DNA of 64,000 nucleotides from Alkalicoccus luteus (GCA_052061695.1 JBPZEY010000004.1); one strand, 5' to 3'. Positions 54,398 through 62,856 are shown, counted from the stretch's first letter. The notes: generated by a model not told the origin, from the letters alone. Numbers and translations: made by a program.

Positions 54398-55714
54398 TTA
54401 TGCGCGTGATTCTTCTGTTTTTCTCGGTTTAAGAAGAATGACGCCCACGGCAGCTGCAACAAGCCCCAGCAATCCATACAGCGGCATATTAGTCGCTGTA
54501 GCTGGCAGCTCATCTCCGTGTTCTACCACGTCTACTGGTTCAACGCCTGCTTCCATTTCTGCTTCTGTCGCCGGTTCATCGCTCATCATTGCCCAGTATG
54601 CAGGCTTCACGTTTTTGTCGACATCAAATACAAATGGAGCGTCTTTTCCGATGCCGTCATTAAACTCCTCCGCACGATCATCAAGCCACGTATGGTCATC
54701 TGCAATGCCCCAGAACGTCACGTTCGTGATCATCTCATCCAGCGACTCGTAAAGCGTGAAGAGCTGATGATACCGCTCCGCCTGAACCTCAAACGCCTCA
54801 TCCGGAATATCAGCGTACGTATCAAACGCCGGGGTCGGCGGATAGCCGTAAAGACTGACATCTAATTCCGTGATATGCGTTTCAAGCCCAAGGCCATCGA
54901 ACAAGCGGATCGACTCTTCAATTTCTTCAAGCGTCGGCCAGTCAAGCTGAATATGAGACTGATGGCCGATGCCGTCAATTGGTACTCCCTCATCGAGAAG
55001 TTCCTCCACGAGGGCATATAAATCGTCGCGCTTCGGATTGATTTCTGTATTGTAATCATTGATAAACAGCTTCGCATCTTCCCCGCCGTATTCACGAGCG
55101 GTATGGAATGCACGCTTAATGTATTCGTCTCCGGTGATTTGATACCACTCTGATTCGCGTAATCCGCCTTCATCATCAATGACTTCATTCACCACGTCCC
55201 AAGCATCTATGTCATCTTTGTATCGCTCAACTACTGTGCTAACATGCGTTTCCAGCCTCTCCAGCAGCAGTTCTTTATTTGCTTCCTGCTGATCCGGATC
55301 TTCTTCGTCTACCATTTCATTGCCTTCTTCATCGATAAAAAACCACTCTGGAACCTGACTGTGCCAGATGAGTGTATGATACCTGAGATCCAGATCATGC
55401 TCATTAGCAAATGCGACCAGCTGGTCTGCTTCATCCCAGTAGAACTCCCCTTCTTCAGGCTGTATATAAAGCGGCTTCATCACATTTTCTGCGACTACAC
55501 TTCCATAATGGTGCTTCAATATATCTCCATGCTCACCTTCCAGCTGATAAAGCTCTACGGCTGCACCAATATCAAAAGAGTCTGCAAACCGTTCCTGCAT
55601 GGAGTCTGCATCGAGCGCATGAGGACTGTGGCTGTCGGCAAATGCTGTTGCTCCAAATGGTGCCGTAAGCGATAAAGCGGCTACAGCTGCGATCGTTCGT
55701 TTTACCTGTCTCAA
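54398..55714 (-). CDS. GH10 endo-1,4-beta-xylanase with wall-sorting signal
   Basis: 438 residues. Signal peptide (cleavage near AFA-DSHS), GH10 barrel with acid/base Glu in WDVVNEVID and nucleophile Glu in HITELDVS, and HTLIWHSQVPEWF in the active site. The C-terminus holds LPATAT, a hydrophobic helix and KPRK, which is a sortase signal of the LPxTA type. It cleaves xylan while tethered to the wall. The domain is highly acidic, fitting salt. A possible CcpA site lies upstream. Confidence 0.95.
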   Translation of the reverse strand: MRQVKRTIAAVAALSLTAPFGATAFADSHSPHALDADSMQERFADSFDIGAAVELYQLEGEHGDILKHHYGSVVAENVMKPLYIQPEEGEFYWDEADQLVAFANEHDLDLRYHTLIWHSQVPEWFFIDEEGNEMVDEEDPDQQEANKELLLERLETHVSTVVERYKDDIDAWDVVNEVIDDEGGLRESEWYQITGDEYIKRAFHTAREYGGEDAKLFINDYNTEINPKRDDLYALVEELLDEGVPIDGIGHQSHIQLDWPTLEEIEESIRLFDGLGLETHITELDVSLYGYPPTPAFDTYADIPDEAFEVQAERYHQLFTLYESLDEMITNVTFWGIADDHTWLDDRAEEFNDGIGKDAPFVFDVDKNVKPAYWAMMSDEPATEAEMEAGVEPVDVVEHGDELPATATNMPLYGLLGLVAAAVGVILLKPRKTEESRA

Positions 55715-56049
55715 AAAACCCTCTCCTTTTATGAGATGCTGAGTTTGTTATTCATGTGCTGTTTGTTGATCACACCTTCTGCTTTTCACCAGCCTTCCCG
55801 GATCATGACAGCGCTATCATTCTCTTTCAGCATACGCACGAAAGTTAGTAAGTTCAATGAATTAACTAAAATTTCAGAAATAGTGTAAGTATCTCCTATT
55901 TTTTTGCTGTCCAATCGACCTATTATTGATATAAATTGGAATCGACCCGCTGTGTCTTCCGGTACTTCTTTTTCGACACGCTGCATTATACAGATGTGCA
56001 CGTTCAGATTGGGGCCAATCAACGTCCCGCATGAAAGAAAATCGCTTTA
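55715..56049. other. Intergenic region upstream of the xylanase
   Basis: About 340 bases with no supported gene. A 78-codon minus-strand frame here has no ribosome site and low similarity to anything recognised. It contains the cre-like site below. Confidence 0.5.
55806..55819. promoter_or_regulatory. Candidate CcpA cre site
   Basis: TGACAGCGCTATCA matches the Bacillus cre consensus TGWAANCGNTNWCA at all but one position and is palindromic. It is about 92 bp upstream of the xylanase start, consistent with carbon catabolite control. Confidence 0.5.
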
Positions 56050-56078
56050 CAAAAAAGCCTGTCAGTTGTCTGACAGGC
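56050..56078 (-). terminator. Terminator after renalase-like gene
   Basis: A perfect 9-bp stem GCCTGTCAG / CTGACAGGC with loop of 4 and TTTTTTG on the minus strand. Confidence 0.88.
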
Positions 56079-56116
56079 CGAAGATGCTGCTCGGTTCGTG
56101 AATACAGTTGCTATAG

Positions 56117-57079
56117 TTAACCATGCTGTTTGATGAGTGCCTCGGCAGCTGCAATGCCGGAAAGCACGGCGCTTTCAACACGGGTTCTTCCACTTGCATC
56201 ATCTCTGTGTAAAAAGGCGTCTCCCGCAAAGTACAGCGGCAGTGACTCTGCCTGCAGCCATGCACCTGCGTGTGTCTGTTCTGCTTCTGAATAGCGCCAG
56301 CGTTTAACCTGCAAGTCCTTTACTTCAAGCTGTTTCCATTCAGCGAGTGAGTTATTGAGCGCTTCGGCTGCCTTCTCATCCGGTTCATCCAGGTAGCGCC
56401 TGCTCCAGTCTGCTGTCATGTAAACAGATAAAATCGGTTCAGACGTCAGTCCTTTTTGATCGGCGGCAATGATTTTCTCAATCCCTTCAGGTAAATCCCG
56501 GTCCAACATTCCATGTGAACCGGCTTCTGCCGGCTGCTTTAGCGTCACCAGTCCAACAATGGCAGGGCGGAAGGTTAACGTTTCCAACGTTTTCACCGTT
56601 TCTTTGGTGCCCGGAATAGCAGAACGGTGCATGAGCTCTGCGGTCTGCGGAGGGGGGAACGTGACGATTCCGGCATCTGCCGGGAAAATGCTGCCGGAAT
56701 CTGCTGCGAGCAGAATACTGTCCGCCTCCGCTTCCATTCGGACAATCTTTTCTTCCAAGTGGAGGTCAAAAGCAGAAGCCATCTGCTTTACTAACGTATT
56801 CATTCCGTCAGGTGCCATGTATCGCGGATGGTCGTCACCAAACCACTTTTTAACCTGGCCTCGCTCAAGCCAGCGGTCCACTTCCTTCTGAAAGATTTCT
56901 GTCCGGACTGTAAAAAACTGAGCTCCATGATCGGCCCTGCCCTGCCCAATTCGTCTCGTTGCCATCCGGCCGCCGGCACTTCTGCCTTTATCGATTAAAA
57001 ACGGTTCGTGACCAGCAGCGGCAAGTGTCTGTGCTGCGAACACGCCTGCCAGTCCTGCTCCAGCTATTGCAATTTGCAT
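56117..57079 (-). CDS. Renalase-like FAD-dependent oxidoreductase
   Basis: 320 residues. The FAD-binding dinucleotide fold is at the start (IAGAGLAGVFAAQTLAAAGH), followed by GRSAGGRMATRR (the second FAD motif typical of renalase-like amine oxidases), HGAQFFTV and the late GDAF...ESAVLSGIAAAEAL. Bacterial renalases oxidise isomeric beta-dihydronicotinamides; that role here is by similarity. The gene stands alone. The start ATG 57079 lacks a strong ribosome site (AAAGGGTG). Confidence 0.85.
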   Translation of the reverse strand: MQIAIAGAGLAGVFAAQTLAAAGHEPFLIDKGRSAGGRMATRRIGQGRADHGAQFFTVRTEIFQKEVDRWLERGQVKKWFGDDHPRYMAPDGMNTLVKQMASAFDLHLEEKIVRMEAEADSILLAADSGSIFPADAGIVTFPPPQTAELMHRSAIPGTKETVKTLETLTFRPAIVGLVTLKQPAEAGSHGMLDRDLPEGIEKIIAADQKGLTSEPILSVYMTADWSRRYLDEPDEKAAEALNNSLAEWKQLEVKDLQVKRWRYSEAEQTHAGAWLQAESLPLYFAGDAFLHRDDASGRTRVESAVLSGIAAAEALIKQHG

Positions 57080-57247
57080 TCGACTATCACCCTTTGCTAA
57101 ACGACTTAATCTTATCGACAGCCTTATTGTAGCACGCCTACCGCCAAAACCCCCGTTGTTTGCTGTTCAAGCAGCATGACCATTTCGTCTGCTGAAAAAA
57201 ACCAAAAAGTATGTTTTGCTTTTTCTCATAGCGGGTATTGTAAAGTA
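57080..57247. promoter_or_regulatory. Shared promoter region of renalase-like gene and ncRNA
   Basis: Holds a possible plus-strand promoter TTGCTT (about 57216), 17 nt, TGTAAA, ending just before the structured RNA. No gene is visible here. Confidence 0.4.
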
Positions 57248-57501
57248 GCTCCACTTTATAAGAGACTCAGCCTCGTCATTCCGTGTGAATAGATCGTGTA
57301 CGAATTTTGTTTGTACTGCGATAATGGATAAGGCGCTGAGTAATCTAACGTGATACCACGGAATAACACTCTGCGGATCCGTTCCAACGATGAGAATCGA
57401 CGGAAAAGCCTATGTTGAGCCGGGAAGCAGGAAAGCAGAGACGGTTGGGTCCCTTATGAAGTGGAACAGAAGAAGGCTGGTTTTCCAGTCTTCTTCTTTT
57501 T
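57248..57501 (+). ncRNA. Candidate structured non-coding RNA with own terminator
   Basis: No supported ORF. Arms pair over long distance: GCTCCACTTTATAAG (57248-57262) with CTTATGAAGTGGAAC (57453-57467), then GACTCAGCC (57264-57272) with GGTTGGGTC (57443-57451). Inside, ATTCCGTG (57278-57285) pairs with CACGGAAT (57357-57364), enclosing an ATCG-GTAC hairpin, and CTCTGC (57369-57374) pairs with GCAGAG (57435-57440), enclosing CGAT-GAGA-ATCG. A perfect terminator follows: GAAGAAGGCTGG / CCAGTCTTCTTC, TTTTT. No known RNA family is recognised. Confidence 0.6.
57469..57501 (+). terminator. Terminator of the candidate ncRNA
   Basis: A 12-bp stem with loop TTTT and a T-tract on the plus strand. No plus-strand gene precedes it, which is why an RNA gene is suspected. 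Confidence 0.85.
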
Positions 57502-57554
57502 GTCTTTTTAATCTCCTGGGGCGGCATCGGATCATCTGACGGCTGACTATCCAC

Positions 57555-57586
57555 AAAAGAGCCCTTCCCTCAGGAAGAGCTCTTTT
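57555..57586 (-). terminator. Terminator of the small membrane-protein cluster
   Basis: Stem AAAAGAGC.CTTCC / GGAAG.GCTCTTTT with loop CTCA. It overlaps the last codons of the small gene at 57570 and ends in TTTT on the minus strand. Confidence 0.7.
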
Positions 57587-57746
57587 CTTCTGCATTGTTT
57601 TTTCGCCTCGAAACGATTTGAACGATAAAGGCCGCAAATGCCAGGGCAATGGCCCCGTAGACAAATCCCTGAGAGCCGAACAGAACAGCTGGAACGATGC
57701 ACATCAGCGCAAGCACTGCGAGTACCCCTTGTAAAGCTTGAAGCAC
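57570..57746 (-). CDS. Small membrane protein, 58 residues, unknown
   Basis: Starts at GTG 57746 behind GGGAGGG; stops at TGA 57570-57572. It has two hydrophobic helices (LQALQGVLAVLALMCIVPAV and VYGAIALAFAAFIVQIV) and a charged tail ending RRKNNAEEKSSS. It follows the 113-residue membrane-protein gene by 18 bp on the same strand, as the third gene of a small-protein cluster. No family is recognised. Confidence 0.65.
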   Translation of the reverse strand: MLQALQGVLAVLALMCIVPAVLFGSQGFVYGAIALAFAAFIVQIVSRRKNNAEEKSSS

Positions 57747-57764
57747 CAGACTTCCCTCCCTGTC

Positions 57765-58106
57765 TTAAAGAATAATCATAAACAAAATAATATACGATGC
57801 TGTAATAGCAGCAACCCCGATGCCGATCAGCCTGCGTGTCCAGGCTTGTGACAAGGGCTCCCGGGCAGGAAGCTGCAGTTTTGAACGCGGGAGCAGTCTG
57901 TTTCGGTAATAAACGGTAATCAGAGCAAGTACGCCGCCTGTCTGCAGCAGGAAAAAGACGGTGAACAGCCCACTCGCTTCCAGCGCCTCCATACCTCCAG
58001 CTGCTTCAAGCAGCAGGGCATTAACCACGCTGTAGATGAGCAGTGCCACAAACATGACGCCCGCAAGCTTTGTCAGCTCCCATACCCAGATGCCAGCTTT
58101 TTTCAT
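57765..58106 (-). CDS. Hypothetical membrane protein
   Basis: 113 residues with three predicted helices (VMFVALLIYSVVNALLL, LFTVFFLLQTGGVLALITVY, LIGIGVAAITASYIILFMII) and a basic loop. The start ATG 58106 overlaps the upstream small gene by four bases, so the two are coupled. Family and role are unknown. Confidence 0.75.
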   Translation of the reverse strand: MKKAGIWVWELTKLAGVMFVALLIYSVVNALLLEAAGGMEALEASGLFTVFFLLQTGGVLALITVYYRNRLLPRSKLQLPAREPLSQAWTRRLIGIGVAAITASYIILFMIIL

Positions 58107-58252
58107 TTCGTTTTCCTCCTGTGAAGCTCATCGCGGAGTTCCTGCGTTTGCTTTTCGAGCTTTTGCAGCTTTTGCTTTTCCTTCAGCACCGCTGCTGTAA
58201 GCAGAATAAGGACGGCGACTACAGCTGTGATGCCGATCCATGTCCAGATCAT
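58103..58252 (-). CDS. Small membrane protein with coiled-coil tail
   Basis: 49 residues: one helix (WTWIGITAVVAVLILLTAAV) and a Lys/Glu/Leu-rich tail (KEKQKLQKLEKQTQELRDEL) likely to form a coiled coil. The frame opens at 58297, but GGAGGTG before ATG 58252 sets the start. First gene of the small-protein cluster; it overlaps the next gene by four bases. Confidence 0.7.
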   Translation of the reverse strand: MIWTWIGITAVVAVLILLTAAVLKEKQKLQKLEKQTQELRDELHRRKTK

Positions 58253-58348
58253 CCTAACACCTCCGCCACACGTATTGTAGCATAGAATGCACAGCACGGG
58301 TCAGCAACCAGCCGATTCTGTATAATGAAAACAGAAGGAGGAATGATG

Positions 58349-59509
58349 ATGAATTATTTTCAGGAATTTATCGACCGTCGCGAGACGTATTCCGTAAAGT
58401 GGGATAAAGTAAAGCAGCTTTATCATGCAGAAAATGAACTGCTGCCAATGTGGGTGGCTGACATGGATTTTCACCCTCCCGAATCTGTCAGGCAGGCCGT
58501 GAGCGAGCGTGCTGGCCATGGACTATTTGGGTATACATACATTGCCGACAGCGTAAAGCAGGCGATTGTGGACTGGATGCAGCGGCGCATGGATTGGACG
58601 ATTCAACCGGAATGGATCCAGTTCAGTCACGGCGTCGTTCCATCGATCGGTAAGGCTGTACAGGCGCTAACAGAGCGTGGAGACGGTGTTCTCCTGCAGT
58701 CCCCGGTCTATCCGCCGTTCTTCTCTATGATAAAAGATAACGATAGAACCGTTATTGATTCTCCTCTCGTAGAATCCGGAGGAACGTATACGATTGATTT
58801 TGACGATTTTGAAGAAAAGCTGAAGCAGTCGCGCATGTTTTTAATGTGCTCGCCGCACAATCCTGTCGGCCGGGTCTGGTCGCACTATGAGCTGACCCGG
58901 ATCGCAGAGTTATGCGAGAAGCATGATGTCATCATTGTCTCTGACGAAATACATGGTGATCTCGTTTTTGGTCCATATAAACAAATTCCGACCGCTTCGA
59001 TCGCCGGAGCCTCTGCACGCACCATCACGCTCGCAGCGCCGAGTAAAACGTTTAATCTGGCGGGACTGCAGGCCTCCTTTATCGTGACGGAAAACGAATC
59101 GTTTCGAAAAAAAATGGAGCAGATCGATAAGAAAAATGGATTTTTCACGTTGAACACGTTCGGTATTCTTGCGATGGAAGCTGCCTATGAAAAGGGAGAA
59201 CGGTGGCTGGAAGAGCTGCTTGATTATCTCCAGGACAATATGAAGCTCGTTGATTCCTATCTGCAGGCGGAGCTACCGGACTTAAGACTCGTTCCGGCTG
59301 AAGCAACCTATCTCATGTGGATTGACTGCCGCAAAACCGGTCTGTCCGATGCTGAAATAAACAAAGCGTTAAAGGAGAAGGGACGGCTTGCCCTGAATCC
59401 TGGTAAAAGCTTCGGGGAAGCCGGATCCGGCTTTGTCCGCATGAATATCGCCTGTCCGCGGGATACAGTCAAGGAAGGCTTAAAGCGTCTGAAAAAGGCG
59501 TTTGCTTAG
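58349..59509 (+). CDS. patB: MalY/PatB-family cystathionine beta-lyase (PLP aminotransferase fold)
   Basis: About 386 residues. FNNTDVV-like start is replaced by RRETYSVKWDKVK, then PMWVADMDFHPP, FSHGVVPSI, CSPHNPVGRVW, VSDEIHGDLVF, and the PLP Lys in APSKTFNLAGL; Arg in FVRMNIACP binds the carboxylate. Such enzymes cleave cystathionine or cysteine conjugates. Three ATGs follow the AAGGAGG; ATG 58349 has the best spacing. Next to a YihY gene, 15 bp away. Confidence 0.92.
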   Translation: MNYFQEFIDRRETYSVKWDKVKQLYHAENELLPMWVADMDFHPPESVRQAVSERAGHGLFGYTYIADSVKQAIVDWMQRRMDWTIQPEWIQFSHGVVPSIGKAVQALTERGDGVLLQSPVYPPFFSMIKDNDRTVIDSPLVESGGTYTIDFDDFEEKLKQSRMFLMCSPHNPVGRVWSHYELTRIAELCEKHDVIIVSDEIHGDLVFGPYKQIPTASIAGASARTITLAAPSKTFNLAGLQASFIVTENESFRKKMEQIDKKNGFFTLNTFGILAMEAAYEKGERWLEELLDYLQDNMKLVDSYLQAELPDLRLVPAEATYLMWIDCRKTGLSDAEINKALKEKGRLALNPGKSFGEAGSGFVRMNIACPRDTVKEGLKRLKKAFA

Positions 59510-59524
59510 AAAGGAGCGGTTCAC

Positions 59525-60322
59525 ATGAAGGAATTCTGGCGCAGATTTCAAGATCATCAGCTGATAAATCTCGGTGCGCAGTGCGCCTATTTCCTGCTCC
59601 TGTCACTGTTTCCCTTCCTGCTTGTTGTGATCGCTTTTTTATCCTACCTGCCGTTTCGGCCCTCTGACGTGTTTTTGCTGCTTCAGAATGCTTATGTCCC
59701 TCCAGGAGCGCTTGAGGTCGTAGAGAGCCAGTGGAATGTGCTGACAGCAGATACGCAGCCTGCCCTTTTATCAGTTGGGGCGCTCTTGACGCTATGGACA
59801 GCTTCTCTTGCTCTGAACTCCATTATCAGCTCCTTAAATCTGGCTTACAACACGACGGAAACCCGCCCCTTTTTGAAGGAAAGAGGGATTGCCCTGCTCC
59901 TCACGATTGCTATGTTTTTTGTTATTATTGCAGCACTTGTTCTCCAAGTGGTCGGGGTGCATATACGGGACTGGCTGCAGCTTGAACTGATGCTGTTTAA
60001 CATGGATCTCGTCCGCTGGAGTCTGACGTCCCTTATGCTCTTTGCTGTATTTATGCTGCTGTATTGGACTGGTCCAAGCCGAATGCTGCGGTTTCGGGAT
60101 GTGTATATCGGTGCACTCACTGCAACTGTCGGATGGCAGGTAGCCTCGTACTTTTTTTCTGCGTTTGTATCGCGTTTTGCCGACTTCTCTGCTACTTACG
60201 GGACGATTGGAGCCGTCATTGCCCTGATGGTCTGGTTTCATCTCATTTCCCTTATCCTGCTTATCGGCGGAGAAATTAATGCCATGCGCAAGGAAAAAAA
60301 CTTCGAAAAAGAAGCGGGATAA
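59525..60322 (+). CDS. YihY/BrkB-family membrane protein
   Basis: 265 residues with six membrane helices. LINLGAQCAYFLLLSLFPFLLV and LTLWTASLALNSIISSLNLAYN are the family marks, and TYGTIGAVIALMVWFHLISLI follows. Formerly misnamed RNase BN; the biochemical role is not known, though it may be a transporter or flippase. GAAAGGAG precedes ATG 59525. It probably shares the patB transcript. Confidence 0.93.
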   Translation: MKEFWRRFQDHQLINLGAQCAYFLLLSLFPFLLVVIAFLSYLPFRPSDVFLLLQNAYVPPGALEVVESQWNVLTADTQPALLSVGALLTLWTASLALNSIISSLNLAYNTTETRPFLKERGIALLLTIAMFFVIIAALVLQVVGVHIRDWLQLELMLFNMDLVRWSLTSLMLFAVFMLLYWTGPSRMLRFRDVYIGALTATVGWQVASYFFSAFVSRFADFSATYGTIGAVIALMVWFHLISLILLIGGEINAMRKEKNFEKEAG

Positions 60323-60336
60323 AGCAAGCCTTTCAC

Positions 60337-60378
60337 AAAAGAACCCCTTTCCGGATAAGCGATTCGGAAAGGGGTTCT
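60337..60378. terminator. Bidirectional terminator, YihY / TrhA
   Basis: Stem GAACCCCTTTCCG / CGGAAAGGGGTTC with an 11-nt loop, between convergent genes. Confidence 0.85.
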
Positions 60379-60385
60379 ACTCGTT

Positions 60386-61024
60386 TTAAATCATGAGCAG
60401 ATGTGCGACGGCAGCGATATGGGAAATCGTTCCGGCAAGCACAAACAGATGCCAGACGGCGTGATGGTATTTGAAGCCGCGCCACATATAAAAGACCGCG
60501 CCTCCGGTATACAATATTCCTCCAAGCACAAGCAGCTGCAGTCCGGCCGCCGGAAGCACAGCTGATATGCTGCTCCAGGCGAAAACAATCTGCCAGCCGA
60601 GAATAACATAGCCGAGCGTTGACAAAAACATGTATTTTTTAACAAAGAAGATTTTCAGCACCGTACCAAGCAGAGCAAAGCCCCAAACAATGCCGAAGAG
60701 CGCCCATCCGAGCCAGCCCTGTACGGCGATGAAGAGAAACGGTGTATAGGTGCCTGCTATAAAGAAATAAATGGAGGCATGGTCTGCGATTTCAAATATA
60801 TCCTTCGCTCGCCCTTCCGGCAGAGCGTGCAGCAGCGTGGAAGATGTGTACAAAAGCAGCATAGACACGCCAAACAAGGCGAAGCTGACTACGTGTGCCG
60901 TCGTTCCATGCTCTACCGCGTAACCGGTGAGCAGAATTAAGGAAAGAAGGCTGATCACGATGCCGACCCCGTGTGTGGCGGCGTTAACCTTCTCCTCTTC
61001 TCTCGTAAATGTGAATGTACTCAT
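60386..61024 (-). CDS. Hemolysin III / TrhA-family membrane protein
   Basis: About 212 residues, seven membrane helices. ATHGVGIVISLLSLILL near the start (conserved His/Ser), STLLHAL, EIADHASIYFFIAGTYTPF (family motif) and a late YHHAVWHLFVLAG carry the metal-binding His pattern shared with PAQR receptors. The role in lipid metabolism is by family. GGAGG followed by 6 nt favours ATG 61024 over TTG 61030. Confidence 0.92.
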   Translation of the reverse strand: MSTFTFTREEEKVNAATHGVGIVISLLSLILLTGYAVEHGTTAHVVSFALFGVSMLLLYTSSTLLHALPEGRAKDIFEIADHASIYFFIAGTYTPFLFIAVQGWLGWALFGIVWGFALLGTVLKIFFVKKYMFLSTLGYVILGWQIVFAWSSISAVLPAAGLQLLVLGGILYTGGAVFYMWRGFKYHHAVWHLFVLAGTISHIAAVAHLLMI

Positions 61025-61185
61025 TCGCAACCTCCATAAACCATAACGTAGTTTCGATAACTACATAATACCATGCCTCTATGATGAAATCCAGTTTTTC
61101 CTTTCGCTTTTTTTACCGTTTGGCCTGCTTCACGCAAAAGTAAGGTACAATAACACGTAGATGCAAACAGGAGGAGTGACGAACA

Positions 61186-61731
61186 ATGTCATTGGGAAAA
61201 CAAGTAGAGGCAATGATGCTGGACCGGCACGTACACGTTGAGCAGCTGCCGGATCTGGATTTGTATATGGACCAGGTCATTCAGCTGTTCGAACTTGCTT
61301 TTCAGGATTTAAAGCGGGATGAAAAAGAAAAAATCATGACGAAAACAATGATTAACAATTATGCCAAAGGGCACCTTCTGCTGCCTGCTAAAAACAAGCG
61401 GTATACGAAGGAGCATGTCATGATGATCAGCATGATTTACGAAATGAAAGGCGCGCTTTCTTTAAAGGATATTAAGAAGGTTCTCGACACAGCCGGCGTG
61501 ACAGCACAGGAGCCTAAAAACGGAAGTGCTGCTTCGCTTTATCGCAGCTATTTGAACTGTGCAGATGAAAAAACAGAGCTCGTCCGCAGTGAGATGATTA
61601 AACAGGCAGCAGACATGGAGAAAAAAGAGGCAGATCCTTACGTGCAGCAGGTACTGTTGATTTTAAGCTTTATTCATCAAAGTAATTTATACCGGCGTGC
61701 TGCAGAAAAAATGATTGATTCCCTGTCATAG
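61186..61731 (+). CDS. DUF1836 protein (MerR-like HTH)
   Basis: 181 residues. MTKTMINNYAKGHLLLPAKN followed by KRYTKEHVMMISMIYEMKG looks like a MerR-type winged helix, as in DUF1836 proteins of Firmicutes, with helices beyond residue 115 that may bind a ligand or dimerise. A DNA-binding role is inferred. GGAGG precedes ATG 61186. Monocistronic. Confidence 0.83.
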   Translation: MSLGKQVEAMMLDRHVHVEQLPDLDLYMDQVIQLFELAFQDLKRDEKEKIMTKTMINNYAKGHLLLPAKNKRYTKEHVMMISMIYEMKGALSLKDIKKVLDTAGVTAQEPKNGSAASLYRSYLNCADEKTELVRSEMIKQAADMEKKEADPYVQQVLLILSFIHQSNLYRRAAEKMIDSLS

Positions 61732-61762
61732 CAAGCTTCCCGGCAGTTTTTTACCTTTTCAG

Positions 61763-61788
61763 GTTTTAATTTCCTCTATTGATGGTAT
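61763..61788 (+). promoter_or_regulatory. Candidate SigB promoter of the YflT-like gene
   Basis: GTTTTAA (61763-61769), 13 nt, TGGTAT (61783-61788) is close to the SigB form GTTTAA-N12-15-GGGTAT. It is about 65 bp upstream of the start, which suits a general stress gene. Confidence 0.5.
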
Positions 61789-61854
61789 TAATACGAATAG
61801 GACGTCACCAGGATGTTCTTTACCATTAAAATTGAACTGGAGGAATGAATACGC

Positions 61855-62199
61855 ATGAATCCACTTTACAAAGAGTTTTATAACGATCAGGAAGTAGTAG
61901 ATGCTGTAACAGGAATTAAAGAAAAAGGTGTAAATGAAGATGATATTTACATTCTGACGCACGATGACGACCGCACGGAGCGTGTTGCTGATAATGCAGA
62001 TGCAAATACGGTCAGCACTGGCGACATGGACTTCGGTACTGCGGCTAAAAATATTTTCCGTAAGCCCGGCGATGAGCTTCGCGCAAAGTTTGAGGAGCTT
62101 GGATTCTCCAAAGACATGGCCGGCGAGCTGGAAGAAAAGCTTGACCACGGAAAAGTAATTATTGTTGTCACGAATGCTCCGGACGGAATGGCGCTGTAA
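61855..62199 (+). CDS. YflT-like general stress protein (GsiB/GspM-type)
   Basis: 114 residues, soluble, no signal. IYILTHDDDRTERVADNA and FRKPGDELRAKFEELGFS are typical of the YflT/heat-induced stress protein family (general stress protein 17M). Function is unknown beyond SigB-linked stress induction in relatives. GGAGG sits 11 nt before ATG 61855. It is monocistronic between two terminators. Confidence 0.85.
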   Translation: MNPLYKEFYNDQEVVDAVTGIKEKGVNEDDIYILTHDDDRTERVADNADANTVSTGDMDFGTAAKNIFRKPGDELRAKFEELGFSKDMAGELEEKLDHGKVIIVVTNAPDGMAL

Positions 62200-62215
62200 G
62201 CACCATCCCACTTAT

Positions 62216-62249
62216 AAAAAGGCGCTGCGGATAATCCGCAGCGCCTTTT
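62216..62249. terminator. Bidirectional terminator
   Basis: A perfect 11-bp stem GGCGCTGCGGA / TCCGCAGCGCC, loop TAA, with A5 and T4 flanks. Confidence 0.9.
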
Positions 62250-62250
62250 G

Positions 62251-62856
62251 TTATGCAGCTTTCTCCGGCTCCCGACTTGGGAGTGACCATTCGAAATAAA
62301 CGGAGCACAGCCTCATGATGACGACGAGTGCAACGATACCAAGCACCTCTGCCCCGCCGGTAACCCAGTTCATGCCGATGACCACGCCTGGAATCAGCGT
62401 CCAGGCAATGTAAATATCCTTTTGCAAGAATAACGGTTTGCGGCCGGCCAGTATATCCCGGATCATGCCGCCTCCTGTTCCGGTGAGCGCTGCAGCTGCT
62501 ATCGATGCGCTTAACGGCAGCCCCATCGATGCGGCAAAGAGTGCGCCCTGAGCAGAAAAGGCCCCAAGCCCAATCGCATCAAAGAAAACGCCTCTTCGCA
62601 GCAGCGTCCAGCGTACGAGCCGAGGAAACAGAAAAGCAAACGTCATGACGACGAACGCCACGGTAAAGAGCCAGCCCTGGTCCCACAGCGCAGAGACGGG
62701 GAGTCCGATCAGCAGATTGCGGACTGCACCTCCTCCAAACGCCGTAATAAAACCAAGTATATACACCCCCATCAGATCATACCGCTCTTCAAGCGCCACA
62801 TTGACACCGCTCAGCGCGAAAGCAATCGTCCCGATGATATTTAAAGTTTCCCACAT
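62251..62856 (-). CDS. TRIC-family membrane protein (UPF0126/YvgT)
   Basis: 201 residues with seven helices in an internal repeat. The hallmark GGGAVRNLL (about 41-49) and GTGGGMIRDILAG (about 126-138) give the two Gly/Arg-rich bends of the TRIC pore. These proteins conduct K+ or other cations; the bacterial role is not established. It is convergent with the YflT-like gene and shares its terminator. Confidence 0.92.
   Translation of the reverse strand: MWETLNIIGTIAFALSGVNVALEERYDLMGVYILGFITAFGGGAVRNLLIGLPVSALWDQGWLFTVAFVVMTFAFLFPRLVRWTLLRRGVFFDAIGLGAFSAQGALFAASMGLPLSASIAAAALTGTGGGMIRDILAGRKPLFLQKDIYIAWTLIPGVVIGMNWVTGGAEVLGIVALVVIMRLCSVYFEWSLPSREPEKAA

Noticed and set aside
55786..56022. 78-codon minus-strand ORF upstream of the xylanase
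   Set aside because: No ribosome site and no recognisable fold; treated as intergenic.
57248..57501. Assignment of the structured RNA to 6S or SRP RNA
   Set aside because: 6S would be one long rod with a central bubble, and SRP would show its GGAA-loop motif; the branched folding here fits neither.
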